Of a stretch of 10,833 nucleotides of DNA, positions 1 through 6,712 are shown one piece after another. The stretch spans positions 1 to 10,833 of the forward strand of contig JANBQS010000885.1 of NCBI GenBank assembly GCA_027577415.1, in the 5' to 3' direction. The notes below the pieces were generated by a model. It saw only the letters and a program-made list of their open reading frames with translations. It ran no database searches and was not told where the DNA came from. The stretch is from Coemansia sp. RSA 922 (lineage: Eukaryota > Kickxellomycota > Kickxellomycetes > Kickxellales > Kickxellaceae). Position 1 is the stretch's first letter; every line of letters begins with the position of its first letter. The translations under genes and the position numbers were made by a program.

Positions 1-2
1 CT

Positions 3-515
3 GCTTCAGCGCTGCTAGGTTCCTTCCATGAGGCGCACTTGCGCCTGGTAACACGCACCAACTATGAGGAGCACCCTGTTTACATGACACTGATATTCAA
101 GGCATATTCCTTGCGCACAACATCTGACTTTGCACGCGCGTACCTCTTCCTTATCTTCTTGGGCGTTGTCGAACGGTTGGGCGCTCTAGGCATTGACAGC
201 ATTCGTGACAAGCCAGGTCAGCCATGGCGGATCTTCCCTCGTGCCTGTATCTACTATGTTATAACGATTATTCGCTACGTTCTCATGATGGCCATTATGA
301 ATTCTTTTGTCCCCATGCTCCTTGTCGTCTGCTTTGGCCTTGCGCTTGGCCAGATCATCGTCGAGGGCATCAGGTACTTCCGCATGGTGCGTGCCATCAA
401 AAAGGCCAATGGAGGTGGAGCAGCCGGGTTTGCGCCTCTCAAGACCCCCGACACGTTAGCCGACCCTTACAGGCAGCAACATCAGACTACGCATCTCAGC
501 GAGAGCTGCTGCTAG
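3..515 (+). CDS. Ctr-family copper transporter, 3' part (5' end outside window)
   Basis: The frame is open from the left edge to a TAG at 513-515 and gives 170 visible residues. No start ATG lies in frame before TM1, so the N-terminus is outside the window or in an upstream exon. Three membrane segments are visible: TM1 about residues 42-62, ending in the VERL stretch that matches the conserved glutamate of Ctr TM1; TM2 about 81-102; TM3 about 103-125. TM2 carries the MxxxM copper-path motif (MMAIM, residues 95-99) and TM3 the GxxxG packing motif (GLALG, 112-116). Together these are the family signature. Ctr proteins form homotrimers that move Cu(I) into the cytosol from outside the cell or from the vacuole. 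The usual Met-rich extracellular N-terminus is not visible here. The cytosolic tail ends in Cys-Cys, a plausible copper hand-off site in place of the usual His/Cys end. It converges on the RBM42-like gene with 79 bp between stops. Confidence 0.82.
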   Translation, partial: ASALLGSFHEAHLRLVTRTNYEEHPVYMTLIFKAYSLRTTSDFARAYLFLIFLGVVERLGALGIDSIRDKPGQPWRIFPRACIYYVITIIRYVLMMAIMNSFVPMLLVVCFGLALGQIIVEGIRYFRMVRAIKKANGGGAAGFAPLKTPDTLADPYRQQHQTTHLSESCC

Positions 516-594
516 TGAGCAGCAATCTCTTATCGCCTGTTCAGCATAGCACTGCTTTCAATCGTTTCAACACTATATATAAATATCCTACTAA
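516..594. terminator. Shared 3' end region between convergent genes
   Basis: These 79 bp separate two facing stop codons. The stretch is AT-rich and holds TATATAAATAT at 574-584, which reads as a TATATA-like element on either strand. Such elements act as efficiency signals for 3' end formation in fungi. That it serves both genes is inference; no cleavage site can be read from the sequence. Confidence 0.35.
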
Positions 595-1497
595 TTACTT
601 GCCGTGTTTATAGTCCAAAAACGCACGCTTGTCCTGTCGCTTGGCTTTGCGGATGTCGACATTGCGATCCTTCCACGAGCTCTTGCGCAGGCTTATCGGG
701 CGACTTCCTACATACTTGCCATTGAACTGCTTCCATGCCGCCAAAAACTCGTCAGGATCAGCAAAGCTCAGAAATCCGTATCCGCGGCTTTTCCCAGTCT
801 TTTTGTCCATGACTACAAGCGCCCTTTGCATAGTACGGAACTTGCCAAACACCTCTTCTAGCAGCTCCGTTGTCACTTCAGGTCCCAAGTCTCCAACAAA
901 TAGCCGGTAGTCGTTTGCCGGCCACTCGTCCAGCGTCGAGTCCTCCCAAACTTGGCCGCCAGCCATGCGCACAATTCGCCGCTTCTTTGCATGCTTGCCC
1001 TTGCCAGAGTTGTCCGGCTGCTCGTCAGTCGCCGATGCGACGGGTCCAATAGTGCTTCCACTGGCCTCGACAGCTTCTGGCAGTCCTACGCCAGTTGCCG
1101 AGCCGTAAGGCACATAGGTTCCCTGTGCAGGATCGTAGTAGTAGTACTGGCCATAAACGGTGTCATACAGCCAAGTGTACCCGCTATCGTCGGTTACATA
1201 TGTGTACTGCTCGGCTGTCGCATTAGCTGCAGCGCCTGGGCCGACAGGATAGCTACTATGATTATAGTTACTGGGCTGGGTATGCGTGTGTGGAGCGGCG
1301 GCGGTGGCTGGCGCTGTTTTCTCTACAGTGCTCTGTGGAGCCGCTAGGCCTGTCTGAGTTGCTCCCTTCTTTCGTTCTTCAATTACATTCTTGTGTAGCA
1401 CTGGCTCAGCCGAAAGTACGGGTGTCGCTGAGAGAGCGGGTGCTCGCGACGTGTGCAGGATCTTTTTCGCCTGTACGCGGTTTTTGGACGGCAACAT
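595..1497 (-). CDS. RBM42: RBM42-like RNA-binding protein with one C-terminal RRM
   Basis: The protein has 300 residues from the first in-frame ATG (1497). The frame stays open upstream to 1611, but without an ATG. The single RRM lies at about residues 198-272, with RNP2 LFVGDL (199-204) and RNP1 RGYGFLSF (238-245). It is followed by the family-specific KYVGSRPI (261-268) and a KSSWKDRN block, which match metazoan RBM42 closely. The N-terminal half is low-complexity, with an APALSATPVLSAEPVL stretch, a basic KHAKKRR (168-174) that may be a nuclear signal, and a tyrosine-rich segment at 98-131 resembling an OCRE motif. RBM42 is associated with the spliceosome and with hnRNP K in animals; the fungal role is inferred. 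The start ATG has a poor context (C at -3), and an out-of-frame ATG lies upstream at 1586, so the N-terminus is the least certain part. Confidence 0.92.
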   Translation of the reverse strand: MLPSKNRVQAKKILHTSRAPALSATPVLSAEPVLHKNVIEERKKGATQTGLAAPQSTVEKTAPATAAAPHTHTQPSNYNHSSYPVGPGAAANATAEQYTYVTDDSGYTWLYDTVYGQYYYYDPAQGTYVPYGSATGVGLPEAVEASGSTIGPVASATDEQPDNSGKGKHAKKRRIVRMAGGQVWEDSTLDEWPANDYRLFVGDLGPEVTTELLEEVFGKFRTMQRALVVMDKKTGKSRGYGFLSFADPDEFLAAWKQFNGKYVGSRPISLRKSSWKDRNVDIRKAKRQDKRAFLDYKHGK

Positions 1498-1638
1498 GGG
1501 GTGGAAAAATGCACACAATTTCAAGAATAAGAATAAAAAATAAAGTGAGTTATGCAAAAGGTCCAAGTTGCAGCCTCTTCTGCCATTCAATAGGGTGTGA
1601 TCCAAGGGCAAAAGATCAAGGCGATGTAATCTGCAGGC

Positions 1639-3375
1639 CTAAGGCGAGCTGGGCGAGAGCACAGACTCGGCAGAGCCGACGATGAGCGAGACGCCTGCTG
1701 CTGGTAGACATGCAGTACTTGTGCGCGCTGAGAGAATCGATGATCCCGATGGCGAGTGGGCGCGGTGGCTAGGGGTGTTAGCAGCAGCATCAGCGCAATG
1801 GCGGCGAGGAGGAGAGCCGCTGATTGTGCGATAGCGTCTGCTCGAGCGCAGCCAGGATGCAGAGCTGCGCAGCTGATGCGGGTGCACCAGATAGTCAGCA
1901 GTTCGCATGGAGCACCACCACAGGCGGATGTGGAAGCCAAGAAGCAATGTTAAGCCAAGCACAGCCGCAAAGGCAACGAGCATGTAGGCCCCAAGCACGG
2001 CAAGAACCACAGCAGTGACAGCAATGGCACAAGGCGACGACTGAGGCAAGGACAGGGGTGACCCAATGGCTCGCCACAGTATGCTGCGGAAGTGGAGCAC
2101 ATCGCGGCTGGCAGCACAGACGACCCAGATTGAGCACGCCAGCACGAGCAGCGTGTACAGCAAGGCAATGACTACGAATGCAATAAACAGGCGGTAGTTA
2201 TTGTCGCCGACACAGGTATTTAGCCACCGGCAGTGGTGGTCGTAGCCCGCCACACACTTGTTGCACAGCTTGCAGTGCCTAGTGCCTGTTTTGGCCACGG
2301 CATTGCACACTTGGCACATATTGGTTGCCGAGTCGACAACTGGGGTGCCGCGCTCAAAAATATAGTCAGCATTCCGCCCAAAGGCCAGCGCTGCGTCTCC
2401 GGAGAGAGACCGCGCTGCTTTGGCCTCAGCGGCCTCGGTGTCGCGAAGGATGATGAGTATGTCTAAAATGACTGCTGCACCGGCCAGCGGTGCTTCAGCT
2501 GCCAGTACTGCAAGCCACGTGTGCGTGCTGCTAGAGTCAGCTATGCGCAGATACAGCAGCAGCGCCCCATTGAAGCACACGATCAGCGACACGACAACCA
2601 CCCAGTGCACAACAAACAGCGGATCCCACGGCAATTCAAACCCGTGCTTGCGAAGCCAAAAGACTGATGCGCCCTCAGGCACCGACGCCGCACTGGGTAC
2701 GAGCTGCGCCAGTCGCGGCATAATGTTGTAGACTGGGACAGAGGCGCGATATCCTCTACCCTCAGCGAGCAATGTGTCGCTTGACGCGTCCTCCACGCAA
2801 CTATTTCTGTCAGCGCGAAGAACTGACGGTACAAGCGTCGATGAGTCCGACGCCGACAGAGCACAATCAACAGAGTACTTGCTCAGGCCTGGCACGCTCC
2901 TGACATCGAGTGAATCCGTTCGATGCGAGTGGCTGTAGGCACTCGTGTCAAGATACTCTGTAGAGGCAAACGTGTTTGGCAGCGGACTCCTCGACGTTTG
3001 GCCCAACGCGGCATCATCATCCTCGTCAGAGCTCAGGTAGCCGTCGCTCTCCGACGCCTGGCTGACCTCATCGGCGCTACCAACAGAAAAGTCAATGTCG
3101 AATCCGCGCAGGGCCTGAGTAGACGCAGTGCGCTTTCTTACAAACCCAGCCGCAAGAATGTCGCCACCATTCGCATAAGAGAAGCTGGCTGACTCGTCGT
3201 CCGAGCCATGCCAGTCGCTGGCACCATCATCGCAGCTGGCTCTGCTGTCGTCGCTATAAAATGCAGCTGAATATGGTGTGTCAACATCGAGCACCGAGTC
3301 TGCTTGGCGTCGGCCTAGTAGTCGGTGCGTTAAGTGTTCGCCAAGGTTACCAGTGCCTGTAGAGCCACGCTTCAT
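1639..3375 (-). CDS. DHHC-type protein S-palmitoyltransferase (ZDHHC1/11-like)
   Basis: The protein has 578 residues from the ATG at 3375. The same frame stays open to about 3505, so the true start may lie in an upstream mini-exon (see 3466-3598). The first about 250 residues are Ser/Asp-rich and probably disordered, with an acidic SSDEDDD run. Four membrane segments follow, at about 253-277, 286-310, 396-420 and 450-483. Between TM2 and TM3 is the zinc-binding cysteine-rich domain, beginning with CQVC (354-357) and continuing with HCKLCNKC. The catalytic DHHC is at 379-382, followed by [15 protein letters not shown]. The wording of this domain is closest to ZDHHC1/ZDHHC11. The enzyme transfers palmitate from acyl-CoA to cysteines of cytosolic or membrane proteins through an acyl-enzyme on the DHHC cysteine, probably at an internal membrane. 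The C-terminal about 90 residues are Ser/Arg-rich and unrecognised. The gene is tandem with EF-Ts, in the same direction. Confidence 0.93.
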   Translation of the reverse strand: MKRGSTGTGNLGEHLTHRLLGRRQADSVLDVDTPYSAAFYSDDSRASCDDGASDWHGSDDESASFSYANGGDILAAGFVRKRTASTQALRGFDIDFSVGSADEVSQASESDGYLSSDEDDDAALGQTSRSPLPNTFASTEYLDTSAYSHSHRTDSLDVRSVPGLSKYSVDCALSASDSSTLVPSVLRADRNSCVEDASSDTLLAEGRGYRASVPVYNIMPRLAQLVPSAASVPEGASVFWLRKHGFELPWDPLFVVHWVVVVSLIVCFNGALLLYLRIADSSSTHTWLAVLAAEAPLAGAAVILDILIILRDTEAAEAKAARSLSGDAALAFGRNADYIFERGTPVVDSATNMCQVCNAVAKTGTRHCKLCNKCVAGYDHHCRWLNTCVGDNNYRLFIAFVVIALLYTLLVLACSIWVVCAASRDVLHFRSILWRAIGSPLSLPQSSPCAIAVTAVVLAVLGAYMLVAFAAVLGLTLLLGFHIRLWWCSMRTADYLVHPHQLRSSASWLRSSRRYRTISGSPPRRHCADAAANTPSHRAHSPSGSSILSARTSTACLPAAGVSLIVGSAESVLSPSSP

Positions 3376-3465
3376 TGCAGTGTCGGTCCGATACGCATAC
3401 CAGCCAGCCCACGCTGCTGAAAAGGAAGTGAGGCAAGTGTAGTCAACGTCAAATTCTTCTTTCAA

Positions 3466-3598
3466 TTGCTCCCCTTGCCCTGGACCCAGAACAGAATGTA
3501 AATACTACGGATTCGACAAGATAAAGAAAAAATTTTAAATGTAGTGGAACTGAATGAATGAATGAAAGAAAGGCGGCTCAGGTACTCACGTCCTCCAT
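3466..3598 (-). other. Candidate 5' mini-exon and intron of the DHHC gene
   Basis: On the minus strand an ATG in strong context (A at -3, G at +4) at 3598-3596 is followed after three codons (Met-Glu-Asp) by a perfect GTGAGT donor (3589-3584). The main frame of the DHHC gene is open without an ATG up to about 3505. A phase-matched acceptor (GGGAG|CAA, intron end 3469) would join MED to QLKEEF and give 612 residues. A better-looking acceptor (CCAG, ending 3480) is in phase only with a weaker donor, GTACCT, four bases further in. The splice is therefore plausible, but the exact sites are unresolved. Confidence 0.4.
3551..3566. repeat. Short (TGAA)4 microsatellite
   Basis: Four exact copies of TGAA lie upstream of the DHHC gene, inside its candidate 5' intron. 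On the coding strand it reads as a pyrimidine-biased TTCA repeat. It is a simple repeat with no visible function and a candidate length polymorphism. Confidence 0.9.
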
Positions 3599-3649
3599 GT
3601 TCTTACTGGCCTTACCTACTGCGCCGCATAACTTTCACTCACATGATGT

Positions 3650-4675
3650 CTATGAGAGTTGCTTGCGGACTTCCTCAGCAAAATCAGGACGAACCGGCTT
3701 TTCTACTCCCTCGCCACGCTCAAAGCGCACAAACGAAGCCACCTCTACGGGCGCATCGACGCCCTTGGCAACCTTGGCTAGCACTTCGGCAATGGTGCCG
3801 CCACCAAACAGGAACTGCTGGGCCTCAAGCACGGTTACCTCGGGCTCGCCAATGCCTTCAATTCCAGCTGCACTGGCCGCTTTCCACTCGTCGACCGTTA
3901 TGAATCGCGGCGAATAGCCGACGACTTGCTGTGCCAAGCGCCCCGCCAGCTGGCTTAGAGTGCGCCGATGCTCATCACTGCGAACAGAGCTTTTGATAGC
4001 TACTAGACCGCCGATCTTGCCCGCCGACGCTCCATGACTACCAGCAATGCCGCCGTGTACATAGCCGCTGACAACCATACTGTCTGTGGCGTCGGGCGAC
4101 CCCATTGTTGCGGCACGTCTCAGGACGATGTTCTCGCCTAGTCGGCCAATGGTTTCAGTAACCATGTCAGCCACTGTTCGGTCACTAACCACTTTAGCCG
4201 ATAGCTCGCTGACCTCGATCTGCGTCAGGGCAGAGTGGTGAGTGGAGTGGTTAGCAGGCTCCAGACTGGATCGCGCAATGGTAGAGGCTAGATCTACAAA
4301 GGTGGAGTTGCGTGCAACAAAGTCTGTTTCACACCCAAGCTCAATGATTGCGCCTGCTGTGAGTGCAGAGTTGACCTGGACAGCAATGGCGCCATCAGAA
4401 GCAGCTCGGTTCTTGATCTTCTCCGCCTTTCTTGCGCCAGACTGAATGGCGTCCTTTTCAAGCCACACCATCGCCTGATCAATGTCGTTATCTGTGCTTA
4501 GCAACGCCTCCTTGGCCTTGCTCATCGGCACAGGGTTCAGCTCGCGCAGCCGCTTAAGCGCTTTGATGTCTACTTTGGTCGCATATCCTCGCAGAGCCGT
4601 GCGAATTCCAACACACGCAGCGCTACAGAGCGACGCGCCGCACGCAGGCCGGAGAGAGACAACTACAGCAAGCAT
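3650..4675 (-). CDS. tsf1: Elongation factor Ts, mitochondrial
   Basis: The protein has 341 residues from the ATG at 4675, the first in the frame and in good context (A at -3). Residues 1-31 form a typical mitochondrial presequence: Arg, Ala, Ser and Cys, no acidic residue, with a likely cleavage near RGYAT (29-33). The N-terminal UBA-like domain follows (about 34-72). The EF-Ts hallmark TDFVAR is at 117-122, and the core-domain blocks IGRLGENI (176-183) and GKIGGLVAI (219-227) are present. EF-Ts exchanges GDP for GTP on the mitochondrial EF-Tu in the matrix. Length and domain order are complete, with no intron. Saccharomyces cerevisiae lacks this factor while fission yeast and most other fungi keep it. 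It is divergent with GAR transformylase. The 51-274 bp between its stop and the DHHC gene, depending on the DHHC start chosen, must contain its 3' end. Confidence 0.95.
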   Translation of the reverse strand: MLAVVVSLRPACGASLCSAACVGIRTALRGYATKVDIKALKRLRELNPVPMSKAKEALLSTDNDIDQAMVWLEKDAIQSGARKAEKIKNRAASDGAIAVQVNSALTAGAIIELGCETDFVARNSTFVDLASTIARSSLEPANHSTHHSALTQIEVSELSAKVVSDRTVADMVTETIGRLGENIVLRRAATMGSPDATDSMVVSGYVHGGIAGSHGASAGKIGGLVAIKSSVRSDEHRRTLSQLAGRLAQQVVGYSPRFITVDEWKAASAAGIEGIGEPEVTVLEAQQFLFGGGTIAEVLAKVAKGVDAPVEVASFVRFERGEGVEKPVRPDFAEEVRKQLS

Positions 4676-4902
4676 TATTTCGTGCGGCGTCGAATTTGAC
4701 AGAGTAAGAAATGTTGAGCGAAGAGGCAAAAGAAGCTAAAGGTTCAAATTTGATTGTGCTAAGAGATGGCTCAACGTGTGTTATCGGCTCACTGAGCCGT
4801 ACCTAATCCGCAGCTACCAGCTATCTCTTGTAGGATTCAAGAGTGCATCTTTTTTTTTTTATTTCAGCTAGCTTCCTTCCTTGATATTTGTTGTACTTGA
4901 CA
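4676..4902. promoter_or_regulatory. Divergent promoter between EF-Ts and GAR transformylase
   Basis: These 227 bp lie between two start codons pointing outward and must hold both promoters. Visible elements are a perfect CGG-N9-CCG palindrome at 4785-4799, an 11-T run at 4850-4860 ending in a TTTCAG that looks like a splice acceptor (4863-4867), and a CTAATC at 4803-4808. No TATA box is recognisable on either strand. The assignment as a promoter follows from gene orientation only. Confidence 0.6.
4785..4799. promoter_or_regulatory. Perfect palindrome CGGCTCACTGAGCCG, candidate zinc-cluster factor site
   Basis: Seven-base arms flank one central C. The ends form CGG-N9-CCG, the inverted arrangement bound by dimers of fungal Zn2Cys6 activators, although nine is not the spacing of the best-known examples (Gal4 N11, Put3 N10, Ppr1 N6). 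The site lies 110 bp from the EF-Ts start and 104 bp from the GAR transformylase start. A palindrome this size is expected by chance in 10 kb, so only its position supports a role. Confidence 0.3.
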
Positions 4903-5517
4903 ATGAAAAAGAAAATTGTCGTTCTAATTTCCGGCAGCGGGTCCAACTTGCAAGCGCTTATTGACGCTGAGCGACAGGGAGAGCTGGGTAGCGGCACCAT
5001 TACGCTCGTAGTCAGCAACAAGAAGAGCGCCTATGGACTGACTCGCGCGGCAGAGGCATCAATCCCTACCCATGTCCGGACCCTCAAGGAATACAAGGAC
5101 GCCGGAAAGACCCGCGAGGACTTTGACCGGGAGCTAGCCGAGTACATTGAGGAATCGCAACACCCAGACTTGATTGTACTGGCTGGCTGGATGCACATAC
5201 TCTCTTCAGCGTTCGTTGATCGGTTCCGTGGCAAGATCATCAACCTCCACCCAGCATTGCCTGGCGAGCTGGATGGTGCCCATGCAATCGACCGAGCATA
5301 CAGCGAATTTAAGGCCGGCGAAAGGACCAAGACTGGCGTCATGGTTCACTTTGTTATCCCAGAGGTCGATAAGGGAAAGCCGATCTTGACTCAAGACATT
5401 CCTTGCGTGGAAGGCGACTCGCTAGAGGACTTGGAAAACAGGATCCATGTGGTGGAACACGAGATCCTGCCCAAGGCTGTCAAGCTAGTTTTGGAAGATA
5501 ATCTCAGTGCGGCATAG
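4903..5517 (+). CDS. ADE8: Phosphoribosylglycinamide formyltransferase (GAR transformylase)
   Basis: The protein has 204 residues from the ATG at 4903, which has A at -3 and is the first in frame after a TGA at 4882. It transfers the formyl group of 10-formyltetrahydrofolate to GAR, the third step of de novo purine synthesis, in the cytosol. The N-terminal phosphate-binding stretch SGSGSNLQALID is at 10-21. The catalytic Asn and His fall in INLHPALPG (N114, H116), and the catalytic Asp in HFVIPEVDKG (D156). These correspond to N106, H108 and D144 of the bacterial PurN enzyme. Length matches the monofunctional family, and the stand-alone form supports a fungal host, since animals fuse this activity to GARS and AIRS. 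A possible 5'-UTR splice acceptor lies 35 bp upstream. The gene converges on DTWD1 with 123 bp between stops. Confidence 0.96.
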   Translation: MKKKIVVLISGSGSNLQALIDAERQGELGSGTITLVVSNKKSAYGLTRAAEASIPTHVRTLKEYKDAGKTREDFDRELAEYIEESQHPDLIVLAGWMHILSSAFVDRFRGKIINLHPALPGELDGAHAIDRAYSEFKAGERTKTGVMVHFVIPEVDKGKPILTQDIPCVEGDSLEDLENRIHVVEHEILPKAVKLVLEDNLSAA

Positions 5518-5640
5518 CACTAGCACAAGACTAAGTACTATTCAATTCACATATGCTCATATCGCAACTTTGCCTAGTCAACTTGAATGGTTTGGTACGC
5601 AGCTATTATGTCTATTTGCTCTAAGAGATAATCCTGATGT

Positions 5641-6580
5641 CTACGCTTCGTCCTGTTGATCGTCTAATGGCGCTTGAAATGCCAGGTCAAGATCCAAGTC
5701 ATCAAAGTCGTAGTTGGCCTCAGGAACCACACTCGACTTTGTCTGGCGGAGGCTTGTGCTAGGGAGGGCGGTTTCGTATGCGATATATCCCTTTTGGTGC
5801 TTGTTGTGAAAGGACTTTTCGGGCCTGGCCGCGTACTCGCTCTGGATAAAGTCGTAAAAGTACTTGAAAAAATACATTAGCGCATCATACTCGCCGTTGT
5901 AGCCGCTGGACACGCTGTCGCGGTAGAGAAAGTAGATTGCCTCGATTGTCGCCATGTAGCTGTCGTCAAAGTTCTGATACCTCCAAAACTTGGTTCGGCG
6001 CGGGTTCACAGTGACCTTTCGCATTTGGCGCAGCTTTTGGCAGTGGTGGAGCATACCCTTGGCTTGTCTCCATGTACCGTCAATAACAATGACCTTGTCG
6101 AATGAGGCGGGATCCATGTCAGCAATGTTTGTAGCATCCTAGTGAGCAAAAAATTGCTGTAGCAAGGTTTAGTGCAATATTAAATGCAAGGTGCGAGTAC
6201 CACGAGGCTCAGAAACATCTGCCATCAAAAATACGTACCGGTCCTGGAAACAGTAGCGCTGTACGTTCGACATCAACATCGTCCAAACAATTTTCCGAGT
6301 ACGCAATGATCTCGACGTCTTCGGGCGCCATTACTTTGGCGTGGAGAGCAGTCGACTTCCCGTCCTTTTCTCCTTCATGCTTCACTACGTCAAGCTTGAA
6401 TGGCAGTCGGATCTGAGGGATCTTGCCCTCAAGATCTGAAACAGGTCGAAGGCACTGGTAGCAAAAGAACCTGACCTTTTTGCCACACTCTACGCAGACC
6501 ATGCGCTCGCTGCAGGCATCCAGAACGGGTGTGGGACACACTTTTAGTGCGTTAATATCGTAGGTTTCCGCCTGAGCCAT
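5641..6580 (-). CDS. DTWD1: DTWD1-like tRNA-uridine aminocarboxypropyltransferase, two exons
   Basis: Exon 1 is 6580-6239 (114 residues) and exon 2 is 6138-5641 (165 residues), joined in phase 0 to 279 residues, close to the 304 of human DTWD1. The enzyme uses SAM to place an aminocarboxypropyl group on a D-loop uridine (acp3U, position 20 in human tRNAs). Exon 1 starts at ATG 6580 (G at -3 and +4) and carries a CxxC-x7-CxxC zinc-binding pair (C29, C32, C40, C43). It continues with blocks matching human DTWD1: KHEGEKDGKSTALHAKVMAP, and LLFPGP at the splice. Exon 2 supplies the DxTW signature of the family as IDGTW (133-137), then RRTKFWRYQ and EAIYFL. The acidic C-terminus (DFDDLDLDLAF) is not recognised. 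The sequence match is strong over both exons, so the join is secure. Confidence 0.94.
6139..6238 (-). other. Intron of DTWD1 (100 bp, GT-AG)
   Basis: The donor GTACGT (6238-6233) directly follows the codons for FPGP. The acceptor CACTAG ends at 6139, before the codons DATNIAD that lead into the exon 2 frame. A CACTAAAC branch-site candidate lies upstream of the acceptor. The earlier acceptor CTACAG is excluded because reading from it meets a stop at once. The phase is 0. Confidence 0.92.
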
Positions 6581-6712
6581 GACTTTTTAGTATTTTGTGT
6601 AGAAGCAAAGTATTCAGAATAATACATTCTACCCTATAAAAAAAGGCTGATCCAAAAATCGCATAGTCAAACTCGCGCTTTCTTGAAATAGTTGGCAGTA
6701 TGGGCTACCTTA

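Noticed and set aside
1497..1611. Longer N-terminus of the RBM42-like protein reading through a hydrophobic stretch (LYFLFLFLKL)
   Set aside because: This extension has no ATG, only a TTG, and derives from the AT-rich leader; the first ATG is at 1497.
952..1685. Plus-strand open frames opposite the RBM42-like gene and the spacer to the DHHC gene
   Set aside because: They are antisense to a recognised gene, start without conserved context and show no family features.
1587..2168. Minus-strand open frames overlapping the DHHC gene in other frames
   Set aside because: The DHHC frame is continuous here and encodes TM4 and the C-terminus; the others are frame shadows rich in Cys, Leu and His.
3376..3649. 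Separate small gene between the DHHC gene and EF-Ts
   Set aside because: The open frames here are short and overlap the likely DHHC 5' exon region; none resembles a protein.
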